DNA of 32,924 bases, taken from Marivita sp. (GTDB lineage Bacteria; Pseudomonadota; Alphaproteobacteria; Rhodobacterales; Rhodobacteraceae). Shown in pieces: positions 22,460-30,119 of the stretch. Within the stretch, counting starts at the first letter, position 1. Each line of letters starts with the position of its first letter. The stretch lies in the NCBI RefSeq assembly GCF_017643905.1, contig NZ_JAEPMO010000032.1, forward strand, positions 1-32,924, given 5' to 3'. Under the pieces are notes generated by a model, which was not told where the DNA came from, made no database searches, and saw only the letters and a list, made by a program, of their open reading frames with translations. The translations under genes and the position numbers were made by a program.

Positions 22460-23356
22460 ATGGCCAATTATGCGAATCTCCCGGCCCCGTCACCGGAAGC
22501 TGGACTGAGCCGCTACTTGCAGGAAATCCGGAAGTTCCCGCTTCTGGAGCCTGAAGAAGAGTACATGCTCGCCAAGCGTTGGGTCGAGCAGGAAGACACC
22601 GAAGCCGCACACAGGATGGTCACAAGCCACCTGCGCCTCGCCGCGAAGATCGCGATGGGCTATCGTGGCTATGGTCTGCCGCAGGCCGAGGTGATCTCGG
22701 AGGCGAATGTCGGGCTGATGCAAGCGGTCAAACGGTTCGATCCCGAAAAGGGCTTCCGTCTGGCGACTTATGCCATGTGGTGGATCCGTGCGTCGATCCA
22801 GGAATATATCCTGCGGTCCTGGTCGCTGGTGAAGCTGGGCACGACCTCCGCGCAGAAGAAGCTGTTCTTCAACCTTCGCAAAGCCAAGTCGCGTATCGGT
22901 GCGCTGGAAGAGGGCGATCTGCGTCCTGAGCATGTTCAGAAGATCGCAACCGATCTTGGGGTGACCGAGGACGAAGTGATCTCCATGAACCGGCGGCTGT
23001 CGGGGGGCGATGCGTCTTTGAACGCCACCGTCGGCTCTGAAGGCGAAGGCACGATGCAGTGGCAGGACTGGCTCGAAGACGAGAGCGCGGATCAGGCGGG
23101 CGATTACGAAGAACGTGACGAGCTGGAAGCGCGTCGGGCGATGCTGGTTCAGGCAATGGATGTGCTGAACGACCGTGAGAAGGATATTCTCACTCAGCGC
23201 CGTCTGGCTGATAAGCCGGTCACGCTCGAGGATTTGTCGAGCCAATACGACGTCAGCCGCGAACGCATCCGCCAGATCGAAGTACGCGCCTTTGAGAAAC
23301 TGCAGAAGCGCATGCGCGATTTGGCCCGCGAGCAGGGGCTGCTGAGCGCCGTCTGA
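22460..23356 (+). CDS. rpoH: RNA polymerase heat-shock sigma factor RpoH
   Basis: A 298-residue sigma-32. Region 2 holds RLAAKIAMGYRGYGLPQAEVISEANVG and FRLATYAMWWIRASIQEYIL, and region 4.2 ends the protein with SRERIRQIEVRAFEKLQKRMR. The RpoH box QKKLFFNLRK is at residues 132-141, at the same place as in E. coli, and distinguishes it from other sigma factors. It directs RNA polymerase to chaperone and protease genes. GGAGG lies upstream of the ATG at 22460. The upstream region carries its own heat-shock-type promoter and the 3' end a strong terminator. Some Rhodobacteraceae have two rpoH genes; which paralogue this is cannot be told here. Confidence 0.97.
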   Translation: MANYANLPAPSPEAGLSRYLQEIRKFPLLEPEEEYMLAKRWVEQEDTEAAHRMVTSHLRLAAKIAMGYRGYGLPQAEVISEANVGLMQAVKRFDPEKGFRLATYAMWWIRASIQEYILRSWSLVKLGTTSAQKKLFFNLRKAKSRIGALEEGDLRPEHVQKIATDLGVTEDEVISMNRRLSGGDASLNATVGSEGEGTMQWQDWLEDESADQAGDYEERDELEARRAMLVQAMDVLNDREKDILTQRRLADKPVTLEDLSSQYDVSRERIRQIEVRAFEKLQKRMRDLAREQGLLSAV

Positions 23357-23380
23357 CACGTCGACCGATAGGACTTTTTG

Positions 23381-23410
23381 AAAACGCCGGGCCTGTGCCC
23401 GGCGTTTTTT
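23381..23410 (+). terminator. Intrinsic terminator of rpoH
   Basis: A perfect 12-base stem AAAACGCCGGGC (23381-23392) with complement (23397-23408), a four-base loop CTGT and a run of six T (23405-23410). It starts 25 bases after the rpoH stop and can be read as a strong intrinsic terminator. Confidence 0.95.
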
Positions 23411-23448
23411 CGTGTTAGGCCAAGGCGAACACAGAGGAGGATCAGGCC

Positions 23449-24417
23449 ATGACAGACATCCGGTGGGGCATTCTGGGAGCCGCGAAATTCGCAAGGCAGC
23501 ATCTGGCCCCGGCGATCCACGCCGCGCGTCAGTCGCGGTTGGCGGTGTTGGGCACGTCCGATCCCGCCAAGGCGGCACCGTTTCGGGCCATCGAAAGCAC
23601 GATGCGGGTGGTCGATAGCTATGACGCAGTTCTGGCCGATCCCGAGGTCGATGCGGTTTATATTCCGCTGCCGAACACGCTGCATGTGGAATGGACACGG
23701 AAGGCGCTGGAGGCGGGCAAGCATGTGCTGTGTGAAAAGCCGATTGCGATGCGGGCGGATGAGATTGATGCGCTGATCGCGCTGCGGGACCAGACCGGGT
23801 TGGTGGCTGCTGAGGCTTATATGATCGTGCACCATCCGCAGTGGCAGCAGGTGCGCGACTGGGTGCAGGGCGGGGCGATCGGTGATTTGCTGCGGGTCAA
23901 TGCGACCTTCACCTATGACAACAGTGGTGATCCGGCAAACATCCGCAACACGGTGGATTTGGGCGGCGGGAGCCTGCCGGATATCGGGGTCTACACACTG
24001 GGCTGCACGCGCTTCGTGACGGGGCAGGAGCCGGAGCGTATTCTATACGCGGACATCCGGCGCGAAAATGGGGTCGAGGTGACCACCGAAGCTTTGGCGC
24101 AGTTCGACGGGTTCACGCTGACCTCTCTGACCTCGATGCGTATGACACCACATCAAAATGTGACGTTCCATGGTTCAGCAGGGGTGATCGAGGTTGTGAC
24201 CGGGTTCAATCCGCAAGTACATGGCCATGCCGAAGTGCGGCTGGCGCTCCCGGGGCAGCCGACGCAGATCGTGCAGTTTCCGGGTGTGAACCACTACGTG
24301 TTGCAGATCGAAGCTTTTGGTGCCGCTGTGCGCGGGGAGCCCGCATACCCCTGTCCGCTGGAGTTCAGCCAAGGCACGCAAGCCTTCATCGACATGATTT
24401 GGGGAGCGGAGAAATAA
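23449..24417 (+). CDS. Gfo/Idh/MocA family oxidoreductase
   Basis: A 322-residue NAD(P)-dependent oxidoreductase. The N-terminal Rossmann motif is WGILGAAKFARQHLAPAI, followed by YIPLPNTLHVEWTRKALEAGKHVLCEKPIAM with the conserved EKP lysine. The C-terminal domain has DLGGGSLPDIGVYTLG, whose aspartate and nearby residues usually contribute to catalysis. Members oxidise sugars, inositols or related alcohols; the substrate is not apparent and no transporter or sugar gene is adjacent. The ATG at 23449 has GAGGAGG upstream. It is separated from rpoH by a terminator, so it is probably monocistronic. Confidence 0.92.
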   Translation: MTDIRWGILGAAKFARQHLAPAIHAARQSRLAVLGTSDPAKAAPFRAIESTMRVVDSYDAVLADPEVDAVYIPLPNTLHVEWTRKALEAGKHVLCEKPIAMRADEIDALIALRDQTGLVAAEAYMIVHHPQWQQVRDWVQGGAIGDLLRVNATFTYDNSGDPANIRNTVDLGGGSLPDIGVYTLGCTRFVTGQEPERILYADIRRENGVEVTTEALAQFDGFTLTSLTSMRMTPHQNVTFHGSAGVIEVVTGFNPQVHGHAEVRLALPGQPTQIVQFPGVNHYVLQIEAFGAAVRGEPAYPCPLEFSQGTQAFIDMIWGAEK

Positions 24418-24553
24418 TTCGGGTCGTTGGATACCGCTCAGGATCCTTGTGAGAAAATCGGAATTGCGTTTGAGTTGTGGTGAACTGATTGTCCGTCGAA
24501 ACTGGGGAGCGTTTGCCGCTACACAAAAGTAAGGCACCGTTCATTCTGTTGGA

Positions 24554-24595
24554 GGACAAAACTCTGCTTTTGTTGAGAAGGTGACTGTTTTGTCC
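24554..24595. promoter_or_regulatory. Inverted repeat upstream of the AMP-ligase gene
   Basis: GGACAAAAC (24554-24562) and its perfect complement GTTTTGTCC (24587-24595) are separated by 24 bases and end 17 bases before the ATG at 24613. It could be a two-half-site operator or an mRNA hairpin near the ribosome-binding region. The rest of the gap 24418-24553 shows nothing I can name. Confidence 0.4.
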
Positions 24596-24612
24596 CTTTG
24601 GGCATTTTAGCC

Positions 24613-26094
24613 ATGGATGATAGCTCCGAAGCGTCGAGTACTGTTTTCGCGCGGGCTCTGGACATGCCAGACAAGGTCGCGGTTCAGACGCCGCGTCGGT
24701 CTCTGACCTACGCCCAGCTTGCGGATTTGGTCAATCACTGCGCCTTTCGCCTTCAGGCGAAGGACATTGCAGGTTACTCAATTTGTGCGCTTGCGATCCA
24801 CGATCAACTTTCGCTGCTGATCCATTGGCTTGCGTTGAATCGCCTTCGCGTCGGGGTCGTGTGCGTTCCTGTTCGGCAACCGATTCATGACATTGAGAGT
24901 TTGATCACCGAATGTGAGATCAAAGTCGCTGTGTCGGATCATGGATTTGTCTGGCCCGGTATCAAGGTTGTCGACGCCTGTCTCGATCTTACAGTGGGTT
25001 CTTTCGGTGGCTCTTTGGACCTGACTGCAAACACCCAGAACCGGATCGAGCATGTGCTCTTGGGATCAGGGTCAACCGGGAAGCCAAAGCTGATTGCATT
25101 TGAGTACGGCGCGTTAATGCGCATGATTCAAGCGTATGTCGAGGGCGTAGAGATCACGTCAGAGCACCGGTATGGACCGCTGATCAACCTTCAGTATGGG
25201 GGGCCGGTAACTTACTGTTTGATCCGCTTTTCGGTTGGCGCCACCGTGGTTCTGACTGATGCGACAGTTGAGGATCCGTTTCTTTTCCTCGAGCGATTTG
25301 AAATTGCGGCGACGGATGTGACCGTGTTGCATGCCGAACAACTCTACCGGCTGGCCCGAAAGCACGGACGACGATTAGAGACCATGAGAGATTTGTCTCT
25401 GTCATCGTCGGTGGTTACCGATGATCTTGTATCCCGTTTGAAGGACGCGGTGACCTCTGAGGTGTCGATAGAATACGATACGAACGAGTGTTGGCCGATA
25501 TGCCGGATCCACATGGGCCGCGAGATACGCCCCAAAGGCTCTGTGGGTCGGGCGCTGAGAAACGCCGCTCTCGAGGTGGTGGATAACGAACACCGCCCCT
25601 GTCCGGTAGATCAACCGGGACATGTCCGTATGCGCGCACCGGGTCTGTTCAGCCGGTATCTCGGTCAGCCGGAGGAAACGCAGCGGCGGCTGCAGAACGG
25701 TTGGTTCTATCCGGGGGATGTGGGGAAGCTCAACGCGGACGGACATCTCATCTTGCTGGGCCGGTCAGACCACATGATGATCTTCAATGGGGTCAATATC
25801 TATCCGGCAGAAATCGAGCGGGTCATGGCCGATCATCCTTCGGTCACCGATGCTGCCGTGATGCCTTTCAAGCATGAAATCCATCAGGACGTGCCGGTCT
25901 GCGCTGTTGAACTGCATCCGGGTGCCCAGACAACCGAAGCGGAGTTGCTAGAATATGGCCGGAAGCGCCTCGGAACGAGATCGGCGAAATTCGTCTTTGC
26001 CGTTGAAGAAGTTCCGCGCAACCATCTGGGAAAGCTCATCAGGTCTGAAATGGCCGAGATCATGAGGGCCCGGATGAAGACGCGATTCCAGTGA
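24613..26094 (+). CDS. Orphan AMP-dependent acyl-CoA synthetase/ligase (ANL superfamily)
   Basis: A 493-residue adenylate-forming enzyme. The A3 phosphate-binding motif is LLGSGSTGKPKLIAFE (about residues 149-164), the A5-like segment is YDTNECWP, and the A7-A8 hinge is GWFYPGDVGKLNADGHLILLGRSDHMMIFNG, with A10 PRNHLGKLIRSEM carrying the catalytic lysine. So the ligase should activate a carboxylic acid as acyl-AMP. No carrier protein, thioesterase or pathway partner is adjacent. The coding sequence is richer in A/T third positions than its neighbours, which suggests acquisition. The ATG at 24613 has no clear Shine-Dalgarno; a TTG at 24598 is an alternative. The length is on the short side for acyl-CoA ligases and nearer to the BCL-type or capsule-type adenylases. 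Confidence 0.82.
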   Translation: MDDSSEASSTVFARALDMPDKVAVQTPRRSLTYAQLADLVNHCAFRLQAKDIAGYSICALAIHDQLSLLIHWLALNRLRVGVVCVPVRQPIHDIESLITECEIKVAVSDHGFVWPGIKVVDACLDLTVGSFGGSLDLTANTQNRIEHVLLGSGSTGKPKLIAFEYGALMRMIQAYVEGVEITSEHRYGPLINLQYGGPVTYCLIRFSVGATVVLTDATVEDPFLFLERFEIAATDVTVLHAEQLYRLARKHGRRLETMRDLSLSSSVVTDDLVSRLKDAVTSEVSIEYDTNECWPICRIHMGREIRPKGSVGRALRNAALEVVDNEHRPCPVDQPGHVRMRAPGLFSRYLGQPEETQRRLQNGWFYPGDVGKLNADGHLILLGRSDHMMIFNGVNIYPAEIERVMADHPSVTDAAVMPFKHEIHQDVPVCAVELHPGAQTTEAELLEYGRKRLGTRSAKFVFAVEEVPRNHLGKLIRSEMAEIMRARMKTRFQ

Positions 26095-26122
26095 CGACCT
26101 AGCCGTTCGACTGATATAACAA

Positions 26123-26152
26123 AAAAGGGCTGATTCGCAGATCAGCCCTTTT
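26123..26152. terminator. Bidirectional terminator between the AMP-ligase gene and phaZ
   Basis: AAAAGGGCTGAT (26123-26134) and ATCAGCCCTTTT (26141-26152) form a perfect 12-base stem with a six-base loop. Both strands end in T-rich tracts. It lies between two convergent stops (26094 and 26156) and can serve both genes. Confidence 0.92.
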
Positions 26153-26155
26153 GCT

Positions 26156-27433
26156 TTAGGCGGCGTTGGTGTTGGCCGGTTTGGCCTTTTTCGCCTTGGT
26201 GTCGCCCGCGTTGCTGTCGATGAAATCGAGCACGAGCGGCCGGATGTTGTTGCGCCAGCTCTTGCCGGCGAAGATGCCGTAGTGGCCTGCACCGGGTTCC
26301 ACGTGGCTGGCCTTCATCTCGTCGGGCAGGCCGGTACACAGCTTCAGAGCGGCAAGGCACTGGCCGGGGGCCGAGATGTCGTCTTTCTCGCCCTCGACGG
26401 TTTTGACGGCGACCTTGGTGATCGCGCCGAAATTGACCTTGTGACCCGCAACGACAAATTCGTTCTTCGCGATCTCGCGCTTCTTGAAGATACGGTCGAC
26501 AGTGGAGAGGTAGAATTCGGCGGGCATGTCCATGACGGCGAGGTATTCGTCATAGAAGCGATTGTGCGGGTCGTGGTCCGACGCTTCGCCGCGCATCACG
26601 TTCTGGATCTGATCCGAGAACGCGCTGGCGTGCCGGTCGCCATTCATCGAGATGAACGAGGCAAGCTGCAGGAGGCCCGGATAGACCATGCGGCCCACGC
26701 CCTTGTACTTGAAGCCGACGCGCTGGATCATCGTTTCCTCAAGCTGGCCCATCGTCACGCGGCGGCCAAAATCGGTCACGTCGGTGGGGGTCGCATCGGG
26801 ATCGACCGGGCCGCCGATCAGGGTCAGGGTGCGCGGCTGTGCGTCGGGGTCCAGCTCTGCCAGATAGGCGGTTGCGGCGAGGGTCAGCGGCACAGGCTGG
26901 CACACGGCGACAACGTTTGTGTCGGGGCCGAGTTCGCGCATGAAGTCCATCAGGTAGAGGGTGTAATCCTCGACATCGAACTTGCCGGCGCTGACAGGAA
27001 TGTCACGGGCATTGTGCCAGTCTGTCACGTAAACTTCGCAGTTCACGATTAGGGACTTCACCGTGGAGCGGAGGAGCGTTGCATAGTGACCGGACATCGG
27101 TGCCACCAGCAGGATCTTGCGGGGCTGTTCCTTGCGTCCGACCACGTCGAAATGGATCAGGTTGCCGAAGGGACGTTCGACTATAGTCTTAACCTCGACA
27201 AGATGATCCTTGCCGTCTTCATGGGTGAATGTCCGAATCCCCCAATCGGGTTTTGCAACCATGCGTTCGAAGGTGCGTTCGGTCACTTCCCCCCAGGCTG
27301 CCATCCATTGCATGGCAGGGTTGGGCATCATCGCCCAGGCGGGGTAGGACGCCATGGTGCGCGCTGTTGCGCCAAGCCATTGATTTGTATTACGAAACGT
27401 TTCCATGAGATCGTAGGTCATCATGTAGCGCAT
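26156..27433 (-). CDS. phaZ: Intracellular polyhydroxyalkanoate depolymerase PhaZ
   Basis: A 425-residue alpha/beta-hydrolase that breaks down stored polyhydroxyalkanoate on granules. The N-terminal part has MMPNPAMQWMAAWGEVTERTFERM, then ILLVAPMSGHYATLLRSTV. The lipase-box-like VAVCQPVP uses cysteine as nucleophile, as in intracellular PhaZ enzymes, and the C-terminal histidine lies in VEPGAGHYGIFAGKSW. The start at 27433 has AAGGAG eight bases upstream; ATG codons at 27424 and 27421 are internal. The C-terminus is lysine/alanine rich. It is divergent from phaC across a 110-base control region with a PhaR-type site. Confidence 0.95.
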   Translation of the reverse strand: MRYMMTYDLMETFRNTNQWLGATARTMASYPAWAMMPNPAMQWMAAWGEVTERTFERMVAKPDWGIRTFTHEDGKDHLVEVKTIVERPFGNLIHFDVVGRKEQPRKILLVAPMSGHYATLLRSTVKSLIVNCEVYVTDWHNARDIPVSAGKFDVEDYTLYLMDFMRELGPDTNVVAVCQPVPLTLAATAYLAELDPDAQPRTLTLIGGPVDPDATPTDVTDFGRRVTMGQLEETMIQRVGFKYKGVGRMVYPGLLQLASFISMNGDRHASAFSDQIQNVMRGEASDHDPHNRFYDEYLAVMDMPAEFYLSTVDRIFKKREIAKNEFVVAGHKVNFGAITKVAVKTVEGEKDDISAPGQCLAALKLCTGLPDEMKASHVEPGAGHYGIFAGKSWRNNIRPLVLDFIDSNAGDTKAKKAKPANTNAA

Positions 27434-27481
27434 AGAGGCGTCTCCTTATGGTCAGCCCAAAAATTGAGCCAATAAGTCGCT

Positions 27482-27519
27482 TTGCCTCCCATCGCAGGCG
27501 ACTGTATTCTGCATAGCAG
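27482..27519 (+). promoter_or_regulatory. phaC promoter with overlapping PhaR-type operator
   Basis: TTGCCT (27482-27487) and TATTCT (27505-27510) are spaced by 17 bases. CTGCATAGCAG (27509-27519), fitting the CTGC-N3-GCAG site reported for PhaR of Rhodobacter and Paracoccus, overlaps the end of the -10. PhaR bound here would block phaC and may also affect the divergent phaZ. Confidence 0.6.
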
Positions 27520-27543
27520 CATGTTTAGGGGGGAATATTGGCC

Positions 27544-29337
27544 ATGACAACTAACGACGTTGCCGCACCGGAAATGAGCGCGGAGCTTGAGGCCAATTTG
27601 CAAAAGGTGGAATCCCTGACTCAGCGGCTGATGTCAGCGCTTTCGCAGAAGAAGCAGATCAACCCGTCACTGCATGGTCCGGACTCGATGCTGTATGGCA
27701 AGGCCGTGCAGGCCTATTGGCAGGAATGGCTGCAAAACCCGGCCAAAATCCTGGAACACCAGATCGAATACTGGGGCAAATCCGTCACCCATTATGTTGA
27801 GGCGCAGCAGGCGCTGGCCAAAGGCAAGCTGCAAGCGCCTGAAGATCCCGGTCCCAAGGATCGCCGCTTTTCGAACCCGCTTTGGGACGAGCATCCGTAT
27901 TTCAATTTCATCAAGCAGCAATACCTGATCAATGCCGACGCGATCCGCACAGCGGTGGACGACATCGAGGATATGGACGCGACCGAGAAGAAGCGGTTGC
28001 GCTATTTCGCGCAACAGATCGTCGACATGTTCGCGCCGACCAATTTCCTCGCGACCAATCCCGACGCGCTGCAAAAGGCGCTTGAAACCGAGGGGGAGAG
28101 CCTTGTCAAAGGGCTGGAGAACCTTGTTGCCGACCTCGAGGCGAACAACGGTGAGCTGGTGGTGCGTCTGGCCGATGAGGGCGCGTTCCAGATCGGCGCC
28201 AATATTGCCACGGCCGAGGGCGAGGTCGTCTATCGCAACCACATGATGGAGTTGATCCAGTACAAGCCGACGACCGAGAAGGTCCGGGAAACACCGATCA
28301 TCCTGTTTCCGCCCTGGATCAACAAGTTCTACATCCTCGACCTCAAGCCGGAGAATTCTTTCATCCGCTGGGTGGTGGACCAGGGCTACACGCTGTTTGT
28401 GGTGAGCTGGATCAACCCGGACGAGTCCTACAAGGATGTGGGTCTCGATACCTATGTCGAGGACGGCTATCTGCGCGCCATCGAAGAGGTCAAATCCATT
28501 TGCGGTGTCGATAAGATCAATGCCATCGGCTACTGCATCGCGGGCACCACACTAAGTCTGACGCTGTCGCTGTTGAAGCAACGGGGCGATACGTCGATCA
28601 AATCCGCGACCTTCTTCACCGCACTGACCGATTTTTCCGATCAGGGGGAATTCACGCCGTTCCTGCAGAACGACTTCATCGACGGCATCGAGGCAGAGAT
28701 CGGGGATACGGGGCTTCTCAAGTCCTTCATCATGGCAAGGACGTTCAGCTACCTTCGGTCCAACGACCTGATCTACGGGCCCGCCATAAAAAGCTACATG
28801 ATGGGAGAAACGCCGCCCGCGTTCGACCTTCTGTATTGGAACGGCGATGGCGCGAACCTGCCGGGGCGCATGGCGGTCGAGTATTTGCGTGGACTGTGCC
28901 AGTCCAATAAGTTTGTCGAGGGCAGCTTTGAATTGATGGGGCAAACGCTCAGTTTGAAGGATGTCGACGTCCCGCTGTGTTCCATCGCCTGCGAGACCGA
29001 CCATATCGCGGCTTGGAAGGACTGCTATCGTGGCGTGCAGCAGATGGGGTCAAAGTCAAAGACGTTCATCGTGTCGGAGTCGGGCCATATCGCGGGAATC
29101 GTGAACCCGCCTTCGAAGAAAAAATATGGTCACTACACCAATGATGACCTGTCTTTGTCCGCGTCTGACTGGATGTCTTCAGCTGAGTATACAGAGGGAT
29201 CGTGGTGGCCCGTCTGGGAGAAGTGGCTCGCCAAGCGCGCCGGGAAATGGATCAAGGCACGGGAAATAGGGGATAAATCCCATCCGCCCCTGGCACCGGC
29301 ACCCGGCACCTATGTGATGATCAAGGCGCGCGCCTGA
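27544..29337 (+). CDS. phaC: Class I poly(3-hydroxyalkanoate) synthase PhaC
   Basis: A 597-residue synthase that polymerises (R)-3-hydroxyacyl-CoA into storage polyester at the granule surface. The N-terminal domain (to about residue 200) is followed by the alpha/beta-hydrolase domain. The lipase-like box GYCIAGT has the nucleophile C331, with D486 (ETDHIAAW) and H515 (SESGHIAGI) completing the triad, at spacings matching the C. necator class I enzyme. No phaE or phaR-type synthase subunit is needed for class I. The ATG at 27544 is preceded by AGGGGGGA. The TTG at 27538 is too close to that Shine-Dalgarno. Confidence 0.97.
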   Translation: MTTNDVAAPEMSAELEANLQKVESLTQRLMSALSQKKQINPSLHGPDSMLYGKAVQAYWQEWLQNPAKILEHQIEYWGKSVTHYVEAQQALAKGKLQAPEDPGPKDRRFSNPLWDEHPYFNFIKQQYLINADAIRTAVDDIEDMDATEKKRLRYFAQQIVDMFAPTNFLATNPDALQKALETEGESLVKGLENLVADLEANNGELVVRLADEGAFQIGANIATAEGEVVYRNHMMELIQYKPTTEKVRETPIILFPPWINKFYILDLKPENSFIRWVVDQGYTLFVVSWINPDESYKDVGLDTYVEDGYLRAIEEVKSICGVDKINAIGYCIAGTTLSLTLSLLKQRGDTSIKSATFFTALTDFSDQGEFTPFLQNDFIDGIEAEIGDTGLLKSFIMARTFSYLRSNDLIYGPAIKSYMMGETPPAFDLLYWNGDGANLPGRMAVEYLRGLCQSNKFVEGSFELMGQTLSLKDVDVPLCSIACETDHIAAWKDCYRGVQQMGSKSKTFIVSESGHIAGIVNPPSKKKYGHYTNDDLSLSASDWMSSAEYTEGSWWPVWEKWLAKRAGKWIKAREIGDKSHPPLAPAPGTYVMIKARA

Positions 29338-29367
29338 TCCATCCTGCCCATTGGTCAAAGTTTTTTG

Positions 29368-29415
29368 CTGCAGTGCAGAAAGAGGGTTGAAATGCTGCGG
29401 TGCAGCATGTATATA
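29368..29415 (+). promoter_or_regulatory. phaP promoter with two PhaR-type operators
   Basis: Two CTGC-N3-GCAG sites lie 27 bases apart, at 29368-29378 and 29395-29405. The second extends to the perfect 17-base palindrome ATGCTGCGGTGCAGCAT (29392-29408). It fills the spacer between TTGAAA (29387-29392) and TATATA (29410-29415), which are 17 bases apart. This is a textbook repressor position, with PhaR as the inferred ligand. Confidence 0.75.
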
Positions 29416-29472
29416 TTCCTCATCTGCAAAAGACAGCGGGGTGGGCCCGCAGAGCAGGAAAGGATTAAAGCA

Positions 29473-29922
29473 ATGGCTAAGACAACCGATATGACAGCGA
29501 CCCTGAAAGAAATGATGGGCGCATTCCCGGTCGACACGAAAGCAATGGAAGACGCGTTCAAGACAACAGCAACTCTGAACGAGAAGCTGTCGCACGTTGC
29601 AATCGAAGCGGCTGACAAGTCGGCAGAGATTTCTGCAAAATGGACCAAAGACACTCTTGCTAAGCTGGGCGAAATGTCCAAGGCGAAAACAGAGCCGGCA
29701 GACTATGCCAAGGCGATGACCGATTTCGCTTCCGCTCAGGCTGAAGTTGCTGCCGAGAACATGGCCGCGTTCGCTGAGATCGCGAAGAAAGTCCAGATGG
29801 ACACCGTTGAGCTGATGATGGCAGCTGGCAAGGACCTGTCGGAAGACGCGACCGCCGCAGTCAAGAAAGCAACGGCTGACGTCACAACAGCTGCCAAGAA
29901 AGCAACTGCTGTTGCGAAGTAA
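29473..29922 (+). CDS. phaP: Phasin PhaP
   Basis: A 149-residue amphipathic, alanine/lysine-rich all-helical protein of the phasin family. Phasins coat polyhydroxyalkanoate granules and control their size and number. FASAQAEVAAENMAAFAEIAKKVQMDTVELM is typical phasin heptad-like sequence, and the C-terminus is an alanine/lysine tail (KKATADVTTAAKKATAVAK). The ATG at 29473 has AGGAAAGG upstream; a frame from 29365 would start within the operators. It sits between phaC and an unrelated RTX-type gene, and its own promoter and terminator make it a separate unit. Confidence 0.93.
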   Translation: MAKTTDMTATLKEMMGAFPVDTKAMEDAFKTTATLNEKLSHVAIEAADKSAEISAKWTKDTLAKLGEMSKAKTEPADYAKAMTDFASAQAEVAAENMAAFAEIAKKVQMDTVELMMAAGKDLSEDATAAVKKATADVTTAAKKATAVAK

Positions 29923-29970
29923 GCATTAAGGATTAGCGTTCTCTCCTCCCAAATTGGAACGCTATATTCT

Positions 29971-30001
29971 GGCCGGGCTCCTTGTGAGTCCGGCCTTTTT
30001 T
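29971..30001 (+). terminator. Intrinsic terminator of phaP
   Basis: GGCCGGGCTC (29971-29980) pairs with GAGTCCGGCC (29986-29995), ten base pairs with one G-U, around a five-base loop. A run of six T follows (29996-30001). It lies 49 bases after the phaP stop. Confidence 0.92.
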
Positions 30002-30119
30002 GATGGAGCACCGGTGTCAAGAGCCGGTCGTTTCATTAACGGTTGGGCCGCATCGATAGTAGACTCATTGTGTAGTCCGCGTTAGCGTATTGGCTCAATT
30101 GTTTATTTGGGATTTAATT

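Noticed and set aside
27462-30100. 13-mer TATTGGCTCAATT shared (inverted) by the phaZ leader and the start of the RTX gene
   Set aside because: A pair of identical 13-mers is expected several times by chance in a 33-kb window; no flanking similarity supports a mobile or regulatory element.
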